Source of the DNA: Bacillota bacterium | Lineage (GTDB): Bacteria; Bacillota; Sulfobacillia; RBS10-35; JAJYVN01 | Assembly: GCA_021827805.1 (NCBI GenBank) | Contig: JAKAUG010000348.1 | Location: 1-5,121 of the forward strand | Direction: 5' to 3' | DNA length: 5,121 bases | Shown here: positions 1 to 5,121 of the stretch, one piece after another | Layout of the letters: each line of letters starts with the position of its first letter | Position numbering within the stretch: position 1 is the stretch's first letter | The notes under the pieces: model-generated | Told to the model about the DNA's origin: nothing | Databases searched by the model: none | What the model saw: the letters and a program-made list of their open reading frames with translations, nothing else | Program-made: the position numbers and the translations under genes

Positions 1-637
1 GGCGGGCCGCACCCAGCGCGGTCTGTCGCACCAGGCGCTCGGCCAGCTGCCGCTCAAGGCCCATCTGGACCGCGGCGTCGATCAGAAGCTCCATCAGCAG
101 GAAGAAGTAGGCGGGCCCGCTGCCGGCCACCGCCGTGACGGCGTCCAGCTCCGTCTCAAGCACCTGGACCACCGGCCCCAGGCTCGCGAGCAGGGCCATC
201 GCCGCCTGGACGTCCTCCGCGTCAGCGTGGGCCCCGGGTGCCACCGCGGTGATCGAGGCCCCGATCTCGGCGGCCACGTTGGGCATGGCCCGCACCACCC
301 GCGTCCCACCACCGAGCGCGTTGTCGATGGCCGCGGTGCCGAGGCCGGCGACGCAGCTCAGGATCCGATGCCGCGAGCGCACGTGGGGCCGCAGCTCGGC
401 CAGCGCGGCCAGGGCGTCCCTGGGCTTCATCAGGAGCACCAGGGTGGTGCAGGCCCCCGCCAGCGGAGCCTTCAGGGCGGTCGTGTGCATCCCCAGCAGA
501 TCGAAGCGTTCGAGTCCAGTGCCCGTCCTGTTGCAGACCCACATCCGCTCGGTCGGTAGGCCGCTGGATGCCAGGCCCTGCGCCAGCGCCCATGCCAGAG
601 AGCCCGCCCCCACCAGACCAAGCGACCCCTCGATCAC
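1..637 (-). CDS. proC: Pyrroline-5-carboxylate reductase, C-terminus cut by window edge
   Basis: This gene encodes the cytoplasmic enzyme that reduces 1-pyrroline-5-carboxylate to L-proline with NAD(P)H, the last step of proline synthesis. The 212 residues in the window begin at a GTG (637). Residues 7-15 form the Rossmann nucleotide loop (GLVGAGSLA), N36-R37 ends the second strand, and MKPRD (70-74) corresponds to the family's VKPQ motif. VVRAMPNVAAEIG (114-126) and AVAGSGPAYFF (169-179) are hallmark ProC motifs, followed by the dimerisation helices up to QTALGAA (205-211). Family members have about 265-280 residues, so roughly 55-65 are missing past the left edge. The GTG start is supported by a G-run eight bases upstream and a SigA-like promoter just before it. 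The loop reads GAGSL instead of the usual GxGNM, a mild deviation. The Bacillus paralogue ComER was considered, but its GSGPAY-region is diverged whereas this one is canonical, so ProC is preferred. Confidence 0.93.
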   Translation of the reverse strand, partial: MIEGSLGLVGAGSLAWALAQGLASSGLPTERMWVCNRTGTGLERFDLLGMHTTALKAPLAGACTTLVLLMKPRDALAALAELRPHVRSRHRILSCVAGLGTAAIDNALGGGTRVVRAMPNVAAEIGASITAVAPGAHADAEDVQAAMALLASLGPVVQVLETELDAVTAVAGSGPAYFFLLMELLIDAAVQMGLERQLAERLVRQTALGAAR

Positions 638-645
638 GCTGCCCG

Positions 646-652
646 CCCCCCC
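646..652 (-). promoter_or_regulatory. G-run ribosome binding site of proC
   Basis: Read on the minus strand, seven consecutive G residues lie eight bases before the GTG at 637. This is not a textbook AGGAGG, but it can pair with the C-rich anti-Shine-Dalgarno sequence and the spacing is right. It is the only candidate near this start and supports choosing GTG 637. A homopolymer of this length could be prone to slippage. Confidence 0.45.
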
Positions 653-661
653 GTCCGGCCG

Positions 662-690
662 ACGATACCCGCCACAGGGTACCTTGGCAA
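662..690 (-). promoter_or_regulatory. SigA-type promoter for proC
   Basis: On the minus strand, TTGCCA (690-685; one mismatch to TTGACA) is followed after exactly 17 bases by TATCGT (667-662; two mismatches to TATAAT). Transcription would start near 655, giving a leader of only about 18 bases before the GTG of proC, which includes the G-run ribosome site. The near-consensus -35, ideal spacer and correct distance stand out in such GC-rich sequence. No comparable promoter was found for the divergent hydrolase gene. This is prediction by eye only. Confidence 0.5.
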
Positions 691-731
691 GCCCGCCTCC
701 AGGCCGTGGCAGCGGACGCGGGACGCATCCT

Positions 732-858
732 GGCATGCCTTCGACAGGATCCGGGAGCGCCGCGGCCCACGCGCGGCCAGGCCCTGGCGCAAGGGTGCGG
801 CCCCGCCGGGATCTTCGACACGCCAGGGGGCGCGCCCAGCCCGGCCGGAGGGCATGCC
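732..858. repeat. Two copies of palindrome GGCATGCC in the divergent gap
   Basis: The 8-bp palindrome GGCATGCC, followed by T in both cases, occurs at 732-739 and 851-858 between proC and the hydrolase gene. The copies are 119 bp apart, and the second overlaps the ATG at 854. They could be paired protein-binding sites, but two further copies of the same octamer lie inside the lipoprotein gene near 4899 and 4917, so chance in GC-rich DNA is a fair explanation. Confidence 0.2.
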
Positions 859-1477
859 TGCTTCACCGGACAAGCCGTGTGAGCAAGGGGGTGGGGTGTT
901 GGCAGGGAGACCGCGGGGGCTCCCCTGGAGCAGGCTGGCCCTTGTGGTGGCACTGGCCTCCGTTGTCCCAGCCGTGCCCCTGCGCGCGGCGCCTCCTCCG
1001 GATCCGCCACCGGCACCGCCGATCCGTCCGGCCGTCAGCGCGAGCCCGCTGAGCCCCTCGCCTTCCCCGGTGGGTCCTCCGCGGGCGGCGCCATCACAGC
1101 CGTTGCCACCAGTGCCCTACAGCGCGGGGGACCTCGATCTCATGGCCCGGGTGATCCACGGGGAGGCCGGGGGGCAGCCGCTCGGTGCCAGGCTCGGCGT
1201 GGCGGCGGTGATCGTGAACCGCCTGTGCGCCCATCGCTTCGGTTCATCGCTCGAGGCGGTGATGCTGGCCCCCGGTCAGTTCCAGGCGGTCGGTGGTCGA
1301 CTCTTCGACTTGGCCATTCCCGCCACCGACCGGAGTCTGGCCCGGGACGCCCTCGAGAGGCAGGATCCCACCGGTGGGGCCCTCTACTTCTACAACCCCG
1401 GGCAGACCCCCAGGCACAGCTGGATCCGCACCAGGACGGTGCTGGTCACCATTGGGGCCCTCAGCTTCGCGCGCTAA
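854..1477 (+). CDS. SleB/CwlJ-type cell wall hydrolase, exported
   Basis: This gene encodes a predicted peptidoglycan hydrolase of the SleB family (Hydrolase_2), whose known members are lytic enzymes that open spore cortex during germination. From the ATG at 854 it has 207 residues. A basic segment (RPRGLPWSR, 19-27) and hydrophobic stretch (28-43) form an export signal, with possible cleavage near LRAA (43-46) or retention as an anchor. A linker very rich in Pro, Ser and Ala follows (about 47-88), then the catalytic domain (89-207). The latter shows LMARVIHGEAGGQPLGARLG (96-115) with the conserved glutamate E104, VAAVIVNR (116-123), PGQFQAV (140-146) and DPTGGALYFYNP (171-182), ending in the family's W-I-R...TIG...FA pattern. 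The peptidoglycan-binding domain of classical SleB is absent; the linker takes its place. The start is uncertain: ATG 854 has GGAGGG only one base away, while GTG 896 or TTG 899 follow AAGGGGG at better spacing and give about 193 residues beginning right at the signal peptide. It is transcribed alone, divergent from proC and convergent with abfA. A vegetative wall role is also possible. Confidence 0.88.
   Translation: MPASPDKPCEQGGGVLAGRPRGLPWSRLALVVALASVVPAVPLRAAPPPDPPPAPPIRPAVSASPLSPSPSPVGPPRAAPSQPLPPVPYSAGDLDLMARVIHGEAGGQPLGARLGVAAVIVNRLCAHRFGSSLEAVMLAPGQFQAVGGRLFDLAIPATDRSLARDALERQDPTGGALYFYNPGQTPRHSWIRTRTVLVTIGALSFAR
885..891 (+). promoter_or_regulatory. Ribosome binding site favouring a downstream start of the hydrolase
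   Basis: AAGGGGG lies four bases before GTG 896 and seven bases before TTG 899, both in frame with the hydrolase. The upstream ATG 854 has its purine stretch (GGAGGG, 847-852) only one base away, which is too close. The site therefore argues for a start at 899 or 896, immediately before the signal peptide. Confidence 0.4.
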
Positions 1478-1479
1478 CT

Positions 1480-1527
1480 GGCGTGGGCGGCAAAGCCCGT
1501 GGCCGGCGGGACCACGGCGCCCACGCC
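1480..1527. terminator. Nested inverted repeat in the convergent gap
   Basis: Three bases after the hydrolase stop, GGCGTGGGCG (1480-1489) is perfectly complementary to CGCCCACGCC (1518-1527). Inside it CCGTGG (1497-1502) pairs with CCACGG (1512-1517), leaving a nine-base loop and a one-sided seven-base bulge, so 16 pairs in all. The position between two converging genes suggests an end-of-transcript structure, perhaps for the hydrolase messenger. No T-tract follows on either strand, so it is not a classical intrinsic terminator. Confidence 0.4.
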
Positions 1528-1547
1528 CGCCGCACTCGGCCAGACCA

Positions 1548-1567
1548 GGGCGCGCAAGGGCGCGCTC
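1548..1567. terminator. GC hairpin downstream of abfA and the hydrolase gene
   Basis: GCGCGC (1550-1555), loop AAGG, GCGCGC (1560-1565) forms a compact stem, extended on the plus-strand transcript by a G-U and a G-C pair. It sits about 20 bases past the abfA stop and beyond the nested repeat at 1480-1527. With no T-tract, a terminator role rests on position and stem stability only. Confidence 0.3.
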
Positions 1568-1586
1568 CCCGCCGAGGTCCTTGGGC

Positions 1587-3071
1587 CTACGCGATCTCGA
1601 AGACAACGACGGATTTGCTCGGCAGCGCCACCTCCAGCGTCGTCCGCGCAAGGCGAAAGTCTGTGAAACCCCGCGGCATCAGGGTGCTCGGCTCCTCGAA
1701 GGTGTTGCGGGTGTCCAGTCCGGGCGCGGTGAGCACCCGCGCACTGGCGGCGGTGACCCCCACGCCCTCCAGCTCGCAGCGCACACGAGCCTCGGCACTG
1801 GGATGCACGTTGCAGAGGGAGATGTGCACGCGGCCCGCGGAATCGCGTGAGGCCGAGGCGCTGAGGACCGGGATGCGCTGATCGGCGTGGGTGTAGTCGT
1901 CGCACAGAAGCCGCGTCGGCAGGAGCGTGGCGCCCTGGTGGACCCGATACATCTCGAAGACGTGGTAGGTGGCCGTCATCAGCATCTCCGGGCCGCGCGT
2001 CAGCACCATGGATTGCAGCACGTTGGCCGTCTGCGCGATGTTCGCCATGCGCACCCGGTGGGCGTGGTTGTTGAAGATGTTCAGCGTGAGGCCGGCCGCC
2101 AGGGCATCGCGCAGGGTGTTCTGCTGACAATAGAAGAAGCCCTGTGGCGCGTCAGGGTTGGCGTCATACCACGTTGCCCATTCGTCCACAACCAGGGCCA
2201 CGCGGCGCTCTGGGTCGTGGCGGTCCATGATCGCGGCGTGCTGGCGGACCAGTTCCTCCATGTACAGGGCGTTGCGCAGCGTGGAGAACCACTCCGTCTC
2301 ACCAAAGCCGGTGGCGGCCCGGTTCGTGGACCCGGCCATGCCGCCGGGGTGGGTGTAGTAATGCAGCGCGAGGCCCTGCATGAAGGGACCGGCCTCGCGC
2401 ATCAGCACCTCGGTCCAGTTGTAGTCGGCCACGTTGGGGCCGCAGGCGATCCTGAAGACGACGTTGCCGCTGAGGTTGCGCACGTAGGTCTGATACCGCC
2501 GATACAGGTCGGCGTAGTATTCGGCGCGCATGTTGCCCCCGCAGGCCCAGTTCTCGTTGCCCACGCCAAAGTATGGCAGCGGCCAGGGTTCCGCGCGTCC
2601 GTTGCGGCGGCGCAGGGCGCTCATGGGCGAGTCCCCGCCATAGGTGATGTATTCCACCCACTGCTGCATCTCGCGGACGGTGCCGCTCCCCACGTTGCCG
2701 CAGATGTAGGGGGCGGCGCCGATCTGCGCGCAGAGGTCGAGGAACTCATGCGTGCCGAACCGGTTGCTCTCGGTGACCATGCCCCAGTGTGTGTTGAGCA
2801 TCGGCGGGCGCTGGGCGCGCGGCCCGATGCCGTCCTGCCAGTGGTATTCATCGGCAAAGCACCCACCCGGCCAGCGCAGGACCGGGGGCTGGAGCCGCCG
2901 CAGTGCCGCGACGACGTCGTTGCGGATTCCGCGCGTGTTGGGGATGGGGGAGTCCTCTCCCACCCAGAAGCCGTCATAGATGCAGCCTCCAAGATGCTCC
3001 GCGAAGTGCCCGTAGACCTCGCGCCGGATCGTGGGGGCGTCGGGCTCGGCTCGTACGAGCAGCACGTTCAT
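1587..3071 (-). CDS. abfA: Alpha-L-arabinofuranosidase, glycoside hydrolase family 51
   Basis: This enzyme removes terminal alpha-L-arabinofuranosyl residues from arabinan and arabinoxylan oligosaccharides with retention of configuration. It has no signal peptide, so it acts in the cytoplasm on imported oligomers. From the ATG at 3071 it has 494 residues, the usual family length. A TIM barrel (about 15-385) is followed by a C-terminal beta-sandwich (about 390-494). Near-invariant stretches include [10 protein letters not shown] (19-28), [17 protein letters not shown] (38-54), [14 protein letters not shown] (65-78) and [10 protein letters not shown] (126-135). FGVGNENW (168-175) carries the acid/base E173 and VVDEWATWY (294-302) the nucleophile E297, matching E175 and E294 of the Geobacillus stearothermophilus enzyme. 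The ATG at 3071 is chosen because GAGGTGG lies five bases before it; an in-frame GTG at 3170 would add 33 unconserved residues and lacks a properly spaced site. No arabinose transporter, araBAD gene or regulator is adjacent within the window. The reading frame is intact. Confidence 0.96.
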   Translation of the reverse strand: MNVLLVRAEPDAPTIRREVYGHFAEHLGGCIYDGFWVGEDSPIPNTRGIRNDVVAALRRLQPPVLRWPGGCFADEYHWQDGIGPRAQRPPMLNTHWGMVTESNRFGTHEFLDLCAQIGAAPYICGNVGSGTVREMQQWVEYITYGGDSPMSALRRRNGRAEPWPLPYFGVGNENWACGGNMRAEYYADLYRRYQTYVRNLSGNVVFRIACGPNVADYNWTEVLMREAGPFMQGLALHYYTHPGGMAGSTNRAATGFGETEWFSTLRNALYMEELVRQHAAIMDRHDPERRVALVVDEWATWYDANPDAPQGFFYCQQNTLRDALAAGLTLNIFNNHAHRVRMANIAQTANVLQSMVLTRGPEMLMTATYHVFEMYRVHQGATLLPTRLLCDDYTHADQRIPVLSASASRDSAGRVHISLCNVHPSAEARVRCELEGVGVTAASARVLTAPGLDTRNTFEEPSTLMPRGFTDFRLARTTLEVALPSKSVVVFEIA

Positions 3072-3076
3072 TCCGT

Positions 3077-3083
3077 CCACCTC
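3077..3083 (-). promoter_or_regulatory. Ribosome binding site of abfA
   Basis: On the minus strand GAGGTGG ends five bases before the ATG at 3071. It is the best Shine-Dalgarno match in the leader. It decides the start in favour of 3071 over the in-frame GTG at 3170, and the resulting protein begins where GH51 homology begins. Confidence 0.75.
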
Positions 3084-3159
3084 GTCGCTCGCATTCCTGC
3101 CGGACCCCCCCGCGTGCCAAGGGCTCCCTATTCTGTGTCGACCTCGATTCGGACCGGTA

Positions 3160-3184
3160 CCAGGGCCCACCTTCCGGGCCCTGG
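3160..3184 (-). repeat. Perfect 9-bp hairpin in the probable abfA leader
   Basis: CCAGGGCCC (3160-3168) and GGGCCCTGG (3176-3184) are perfectly complementary and separated by seven bases. On the minus-strand transcript the loop reads GGAAGGT, a purine-rich, Shine-Dalgarno-like sequence. The element ends 88 bases before the abfA ATG. It could be a leader RNA hairpin, an attenuator or an operator for a dimeric regulator. No T-tract follows, so it is not a classical terminator. Confidence 0.5.
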
Positions 3185-3339
3185 CGGATCCGGGACCCCA
3201 CGCACAAGAGTGCCTGCCACCGCCGCTTCCCGAAGTGGCCCGGGGGATTCAGCGACTTCAGTACCAAGCACCCCGGACCACTACCTGCTCGGCCTGATGC
3301 GTTCCGACGGTGCCGATCATCTGTCCTCGTGTTGGAATC

Positions 3340-3369
3340 CCTGTGCGCACCGAGATCGGTGCGCACAGG
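3340..3369. repeat. 30-bp palindrome between the lipoprotein gene and abfA
   Basis: The 14-base arms 3340-3353 and 3356-3369 are perfectly complementary around a two-base centre (GA). Each arm contains the smaller palindrome GTGCGCAC (3343-3350 and 3359-3366), so the site also reads as two identical 8-bp palindromes spaced 16 bp centre to centre. In RNA it would fold as a 13-bp stem with a four-base loop. It begins about 57 bases past the lipoprotein stop and 269 bases before abfA, which favours an end-of-transcript hairpin. There is no T-tract on either strand, so a protein-binding operator is equally open. Confidence 0.6.
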
Positions 3370-3426
3370 AAGGCTCACCGCGCAGAGGTCAGGCAAGCTC
3401 TCACCGCCGCCGTGCCCGCCGTACCT

Positions 3427-5121
3427 TCAGCGCGCCGCCGTCGGGGCGACGCTGATCCGACTCCATGTGTGCCCTCCATCCTGCGTTGCCATCACTGCTC
3501 GCGCACCGGTGTCTCGCGACGCGGTGATCGCCCAACCCTGTTCCGCGGAGGTGAAGTCGAGTTGTACGACGTTACCAAGGACGCCCGCGTCGGTCCACGT
3601 CTTGCCACCGTCCTCGGTGCGGTACAACTTCCCCTGGACCGGAGACAGGGAGTTGAAGTCGTGCGACTGGGGGACCCAGAGGAAGCCCACCTGTCCGGTG
3701 ACGAAGTCCGCCACCGACCACTGGCGCGCGGGCGGCGAATGCAACCAGGTCCAGTTCACCCCGCCATCGGTCGTCGTGTAGAGGGCCTCTTGCACAACGA
3801 TCCCGTGCACATCCTGCACCACCGCGGTGAGCACGCCCCACCGGGGATGTGTGAGGCCGAACACGGGCAACTCAGGGGAGGCTTGGGGACCGATGTAGTG
3901 CTGCTGGAGCGCGCTGGGCACCGACAGCGCGACTGGCTGCCAGCTCCGGCCGCCGTCCTTGGTCCGGTACAAGGAGCTGATGCCCGTGCTGACCTTCTGA
4001 CCTACCAGCCAGCCGTCGTCTGCGCCTGTGAAGGACACCTCGCCGCCGACCGGCAGCGTCGCTTGCCCTGGAGCCTTGGCGTGACCGATCTCCGACCACG
4101 ACACGCCGCCGTCGGTGGTGGTGAGCAGTTCGCCCGGCGAGGAGTTCATGGTGTGCGACGGCTGGATCACGAGCCAGCCGTGCTGAGCATCGGCAAAGTC
4201 CAGTGATAGAGCGCGGATGGACCCAATCGTGTCCGCCGGCGAGTAGGCCGACATCACTGGCACCGCCGTCCAAGTGCTCCCACCATCCGTCGTGCGCCAG
4301 ACGGTGAAACCCCAGGGCACCTCCTGCGCCGGCTTTGCGTCCGGGCAAGCGACCCAGGCGTGTTCAGCGTCCAAGAAGTCTGTTGCGCATGCGGTCGCGT
4401 CCCAGGTCACCCCCTTCGCCAACGGAGTGATATCGCTCCAGCGCGTGCCGCCGTCTGTCGTGTGCAGGAGCCCCTGCGGGCTCTTCGCCACCGCCCACCC
4501 TCCCCCGCCACCCTCCATGTGGATGGAGTCGACTTGTACGCCGGATGGAGCCGGAGGCAGGGTGTGCCACTGCCATCCCCGCAGCAGCGCGGTGTATGCG
4601 GCGGGCATGGATTCTCTTGCCGGAACCCAACCCGCGATGTCGTAGGTATACCCAGCGTGGTCCGCCACCGTGTGCACCTCAGCCGTGCTTGCCGCGGCAC
4701 TCTCGGTGGCGAAGTGCCACGTAAAGAGGGTTCCAGGCGCGCCTGCCAGGACAGTGGGCTCCTTCGTTGTCCTTGCGATGGGCCGAGTCGGACCGGGCGG
4801 GCAGACTCCTCCGCCGTGGCAGACGCTGATCGTGATCAGGCCTCCGCCCTGCGACACGTTGGGACCGACGAGTTGGATGTGGGCGCTCCGTCCGAGTGGC
4901 ATGCCGTCGGCGCCGTTGGCATGCCACCCTGACGGAATCGGAAACGAGAACCCGTAACGCACGTCCATCACCATCGTCGTGGTCCTCTGGCCCGCGGCCT
5001 GCGCTGTCGACCGGGCAGCCGCCCCGGGTGTCCATGCGCTGCCACTCGCGCTCGTCGTCTGGGAAGAACCCGGGGCTGAACTTGCCAGCCCCGCGCATCC
5101 GTTGAGCGCAAGCAACGCCAC
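3427..5121 (-). CDS. Asp-box (BNR/Ycf48-like) beta-propeller lipoprotein, N-terminus cut
   Basis: The function is not known. The frame enters from the right edge, and 564 residues are visible (numbered from the edge). It opens with ALLALNGC, the end of a lipoprotein signal: hydrophobic run, LNGC lipobox and modified Cys at about residue 9. The true start therefore lies just outside; the GTG at the edge is in frame but leaves too short a signal. A Ser/Thr/Ala-rich tether (10-48) follows, then a globular N-terminal domain (about 50-190, starting YGFSFPIPSGW) that I do not recognise. Seven Asp-boxes of the form T-x-DGG-x-x-W then occur at about 221, 277, 335, 387, 450, 502 and 546, each preceded by a GW-V/L-type strand (for example HGWLVIQ, DGWLVGQ). 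Spacing of 44-63 residues and seven copies predict a seven-bladed propeller related to Ycf48/sialidase-type folds. Catalytic sialidase residues are not evident, so a binding or assembly role outside the membrane is more likely than glycosidase activity. It lies upstream of abfA on the same strand but 355 bp away, so co-transcription is doubtful. Confidence 0.85.
   Translation of the reverse strand: MALLALNGCAGLASSAPGSSQTTSASGSAWTPGAAARSTAQAAGQRTTTMVMDVRYGFSFPIPSGWHANGADGMPLGRSAHIQLVGPNVSQGGGLITISVCHGGGVCPPGPTRPIARTTKEPTVLAGAPGTLFTWHFATESAAASTAEVHTVADHAGYTYDIAGWVPARESMPAAYTALLRGWQWHTLPPAPSGVQVDSIHMEGGGGGWAVAKSPQGLLHTTDGGTRWSDITPLAKGVTWDATACATDFLDAEHAWVACPDAKPAQEVPWGFTVWRTTDGGSTWTAVPVMSAYSPADTIGSIRALSLDFADAQHGWLVIQPSHTMNSSPGELLTTTDGGVSWSEIGHAKAPGQATLPVGGEVSFTGADDGWLVGQKVSTGISSLYRTKDGGRSWQPVALSVPSALQQHYIGPQASPELPVFGLTHPRWGVLTAVVQDVHGIVVQEALYTTTDGGVNWTWLHSPPARQWSVADFVTGQVGFLWVPQSHDFNSLSPVQGKLYRTEDGGKTWTDAGVLGNVVQLDFTSAEQGWAITASRDTGARAVMATQDGGHTWSRISVAPTAAR

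Larger units (their letters stand above)
3072..3426. other. 355-bp non-coding gap upstream of abfA
   Basis: This stretch lies between the stop of the lipoprotein gene and the start of abfA, both on the minus strand. Open frames crossing it are arginine/proline-rich and overlap the flanking genes out of frame, as expected of GC-rich DNA, so I see no gene. It contains the abfA ribosome site, a 9-bp hairpin (3160-3184) and a 30-bp palindrome (3340-3369). I could not find a convincing -35/-10 pair for abfA. CAGAAT, read on the minus strand just downstream of the 9-bp hairpin, resembles a -10 box but lacks a partner. The gap length suggests abfA has its own promoter. Confidence 0.6.

Noticed and set aside
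1..637. ComER-like ProC paralogue instead of true ProC
   Set aside because: The GSGPAYFF segment and the RAMPN motif match the enzymatically active family. Only the dinucleotide loop is slightly unusual.
634..873. Minus-strand 79-codon frame whose TGA overlaps the proC GTG (GTGA)
   Set aside because: The overlap looks like translational coupling, but the translation is Arg/Gly/Ala-rich and unrecognisable, it overlaps the hydrolase start, and the probable proC promoter lies inside it.
568..882. Plus-strand 104-codon frame ending just before the hydrolase ribosome site
   Set aside because: Its first part is antisense to proC, it has no ribosome site at its ATG or at the internal GTG 706, and its composition is that of random GC-rich sequence. 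A 58-residue peptide from GTG 706 cannot be excluded but has no support.
222..1016. Minus-strand open frame of 264 codons
   Set aside because: It overlaps proC in a different frame and runs antisense through the hydrolase signal peptide, with a Gly/Arg/Pro-rich translation and no family resemblance.
135..1052. Plus-strand open frame of 305 codons across proC and the hydrolase start
   Set aside because: It is antisense to proC and out of frame with the hydrolase. Its Arg/Pro/Ser-rich, low-complexity translation is typical of a shadow frame.
2974..3396. Minus-strand 140-codon frame filling most of the gap upstream of abfA
   Set aside because: It extends into abfA in another frame, would span both inverted repeats, and its translation is Arg/Gly-rich without a recognisable motif.
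1887..3455. Plus-strand open frame of 522 codons antisense to abfA
   Set aside because: It mirrors the codons of a strongly conserved GH51 gene. Long antisense frames are expected in GC-rich DNA, and its translation shows no recognisable domain.
3310..4206. Plus-strand 298-codon frame antisense to the lipoprotein gene
   Set aside because: The opposite strand carries seven regularly spaced Asp-boxes, which settles the coding strand. This frame is a shadow.
3454..4464. Recurring DNA segments resembling dispersed or CRISPR-like repeats
   Set aside because: The similar stretches are the codons for the Asp-box motifs of the propeller. They are in frame, 44-63 codons apart and diverged, so they are protein repeats.

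Overview
The window is a GC-rich stretch of bacterial chromosome (strong G/C bias at third codon positions, many GTG starts). It carries four protein genes and no RNA gene, mobile element or CRISPR array that I can see. A stand-alone SleB/CwlJ-type cell-wall hydrolase, the family that breaks down spore cortex in endospore formers, next to an intracellular GH51 arabinofuranosidase and an Asp-box lipoprotein, suggests a high-GC Bacillota lineage (Symbiobacterium, Limnochorda or Thermaerobacter type). This is inference from gene content; no taxonomic marker is present.

Layout, left to right. Bases 1-637 (minus) hold most of proC (pyrroline-5-carboxylate reductase, proline synthesis), whose C-terminus lies beyond the left edge. 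A divergent gap of about 216-258 bp follows, depending on the hydrolase start. It contains a good SigA-like promoter and a G-run ribosome site for proC, and a purine-rich ribosome site for the next gene. Bases 854-1477 (plus; true start possibly 896 or 899) encode a secreted or membrane-anchored SleB-type hydrolase with a proline-rich linker. A convergent gap of 109 bp holds GC-rich inverted repeats that probably mark the transcript ends. Bases 1587-3071 (minus) encode a complete, canonical GH51 alpha-L-arabinofuranosidase of 494 residues.

A non-coding gap of 355 bp (3072-3426) separates this enzyme from the next gene upstream on the same strand. The gap contains two notable perfect inverted repeats: a 9-bp stem with a GGAAGGT loop in the probable abfA leader (3160-3184), and a near-uninterrupted 30-bp palindrome (3340-3369) about 57 bp beyond the upstream stop codon. 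Bases 3427-5121 (minus) encode most of a lipoprotein with seven Asp-box (BNR/Ycf48-like) repeats, predicted to be a seven-bladed beta-propeller outside the membrane. Its extreme N-terminus is cut by the right edge.

The four genes do not form an obvious pathway. They look like housekeeping and accessory genes lying side by side, with three transcription units or more. I found no sign of a defence, mobile or otherwise novel multi-gene system. The most interesting unexplained elements are the two palindromes in the 3072-3426 gap and the lipoprotein of unknown role.
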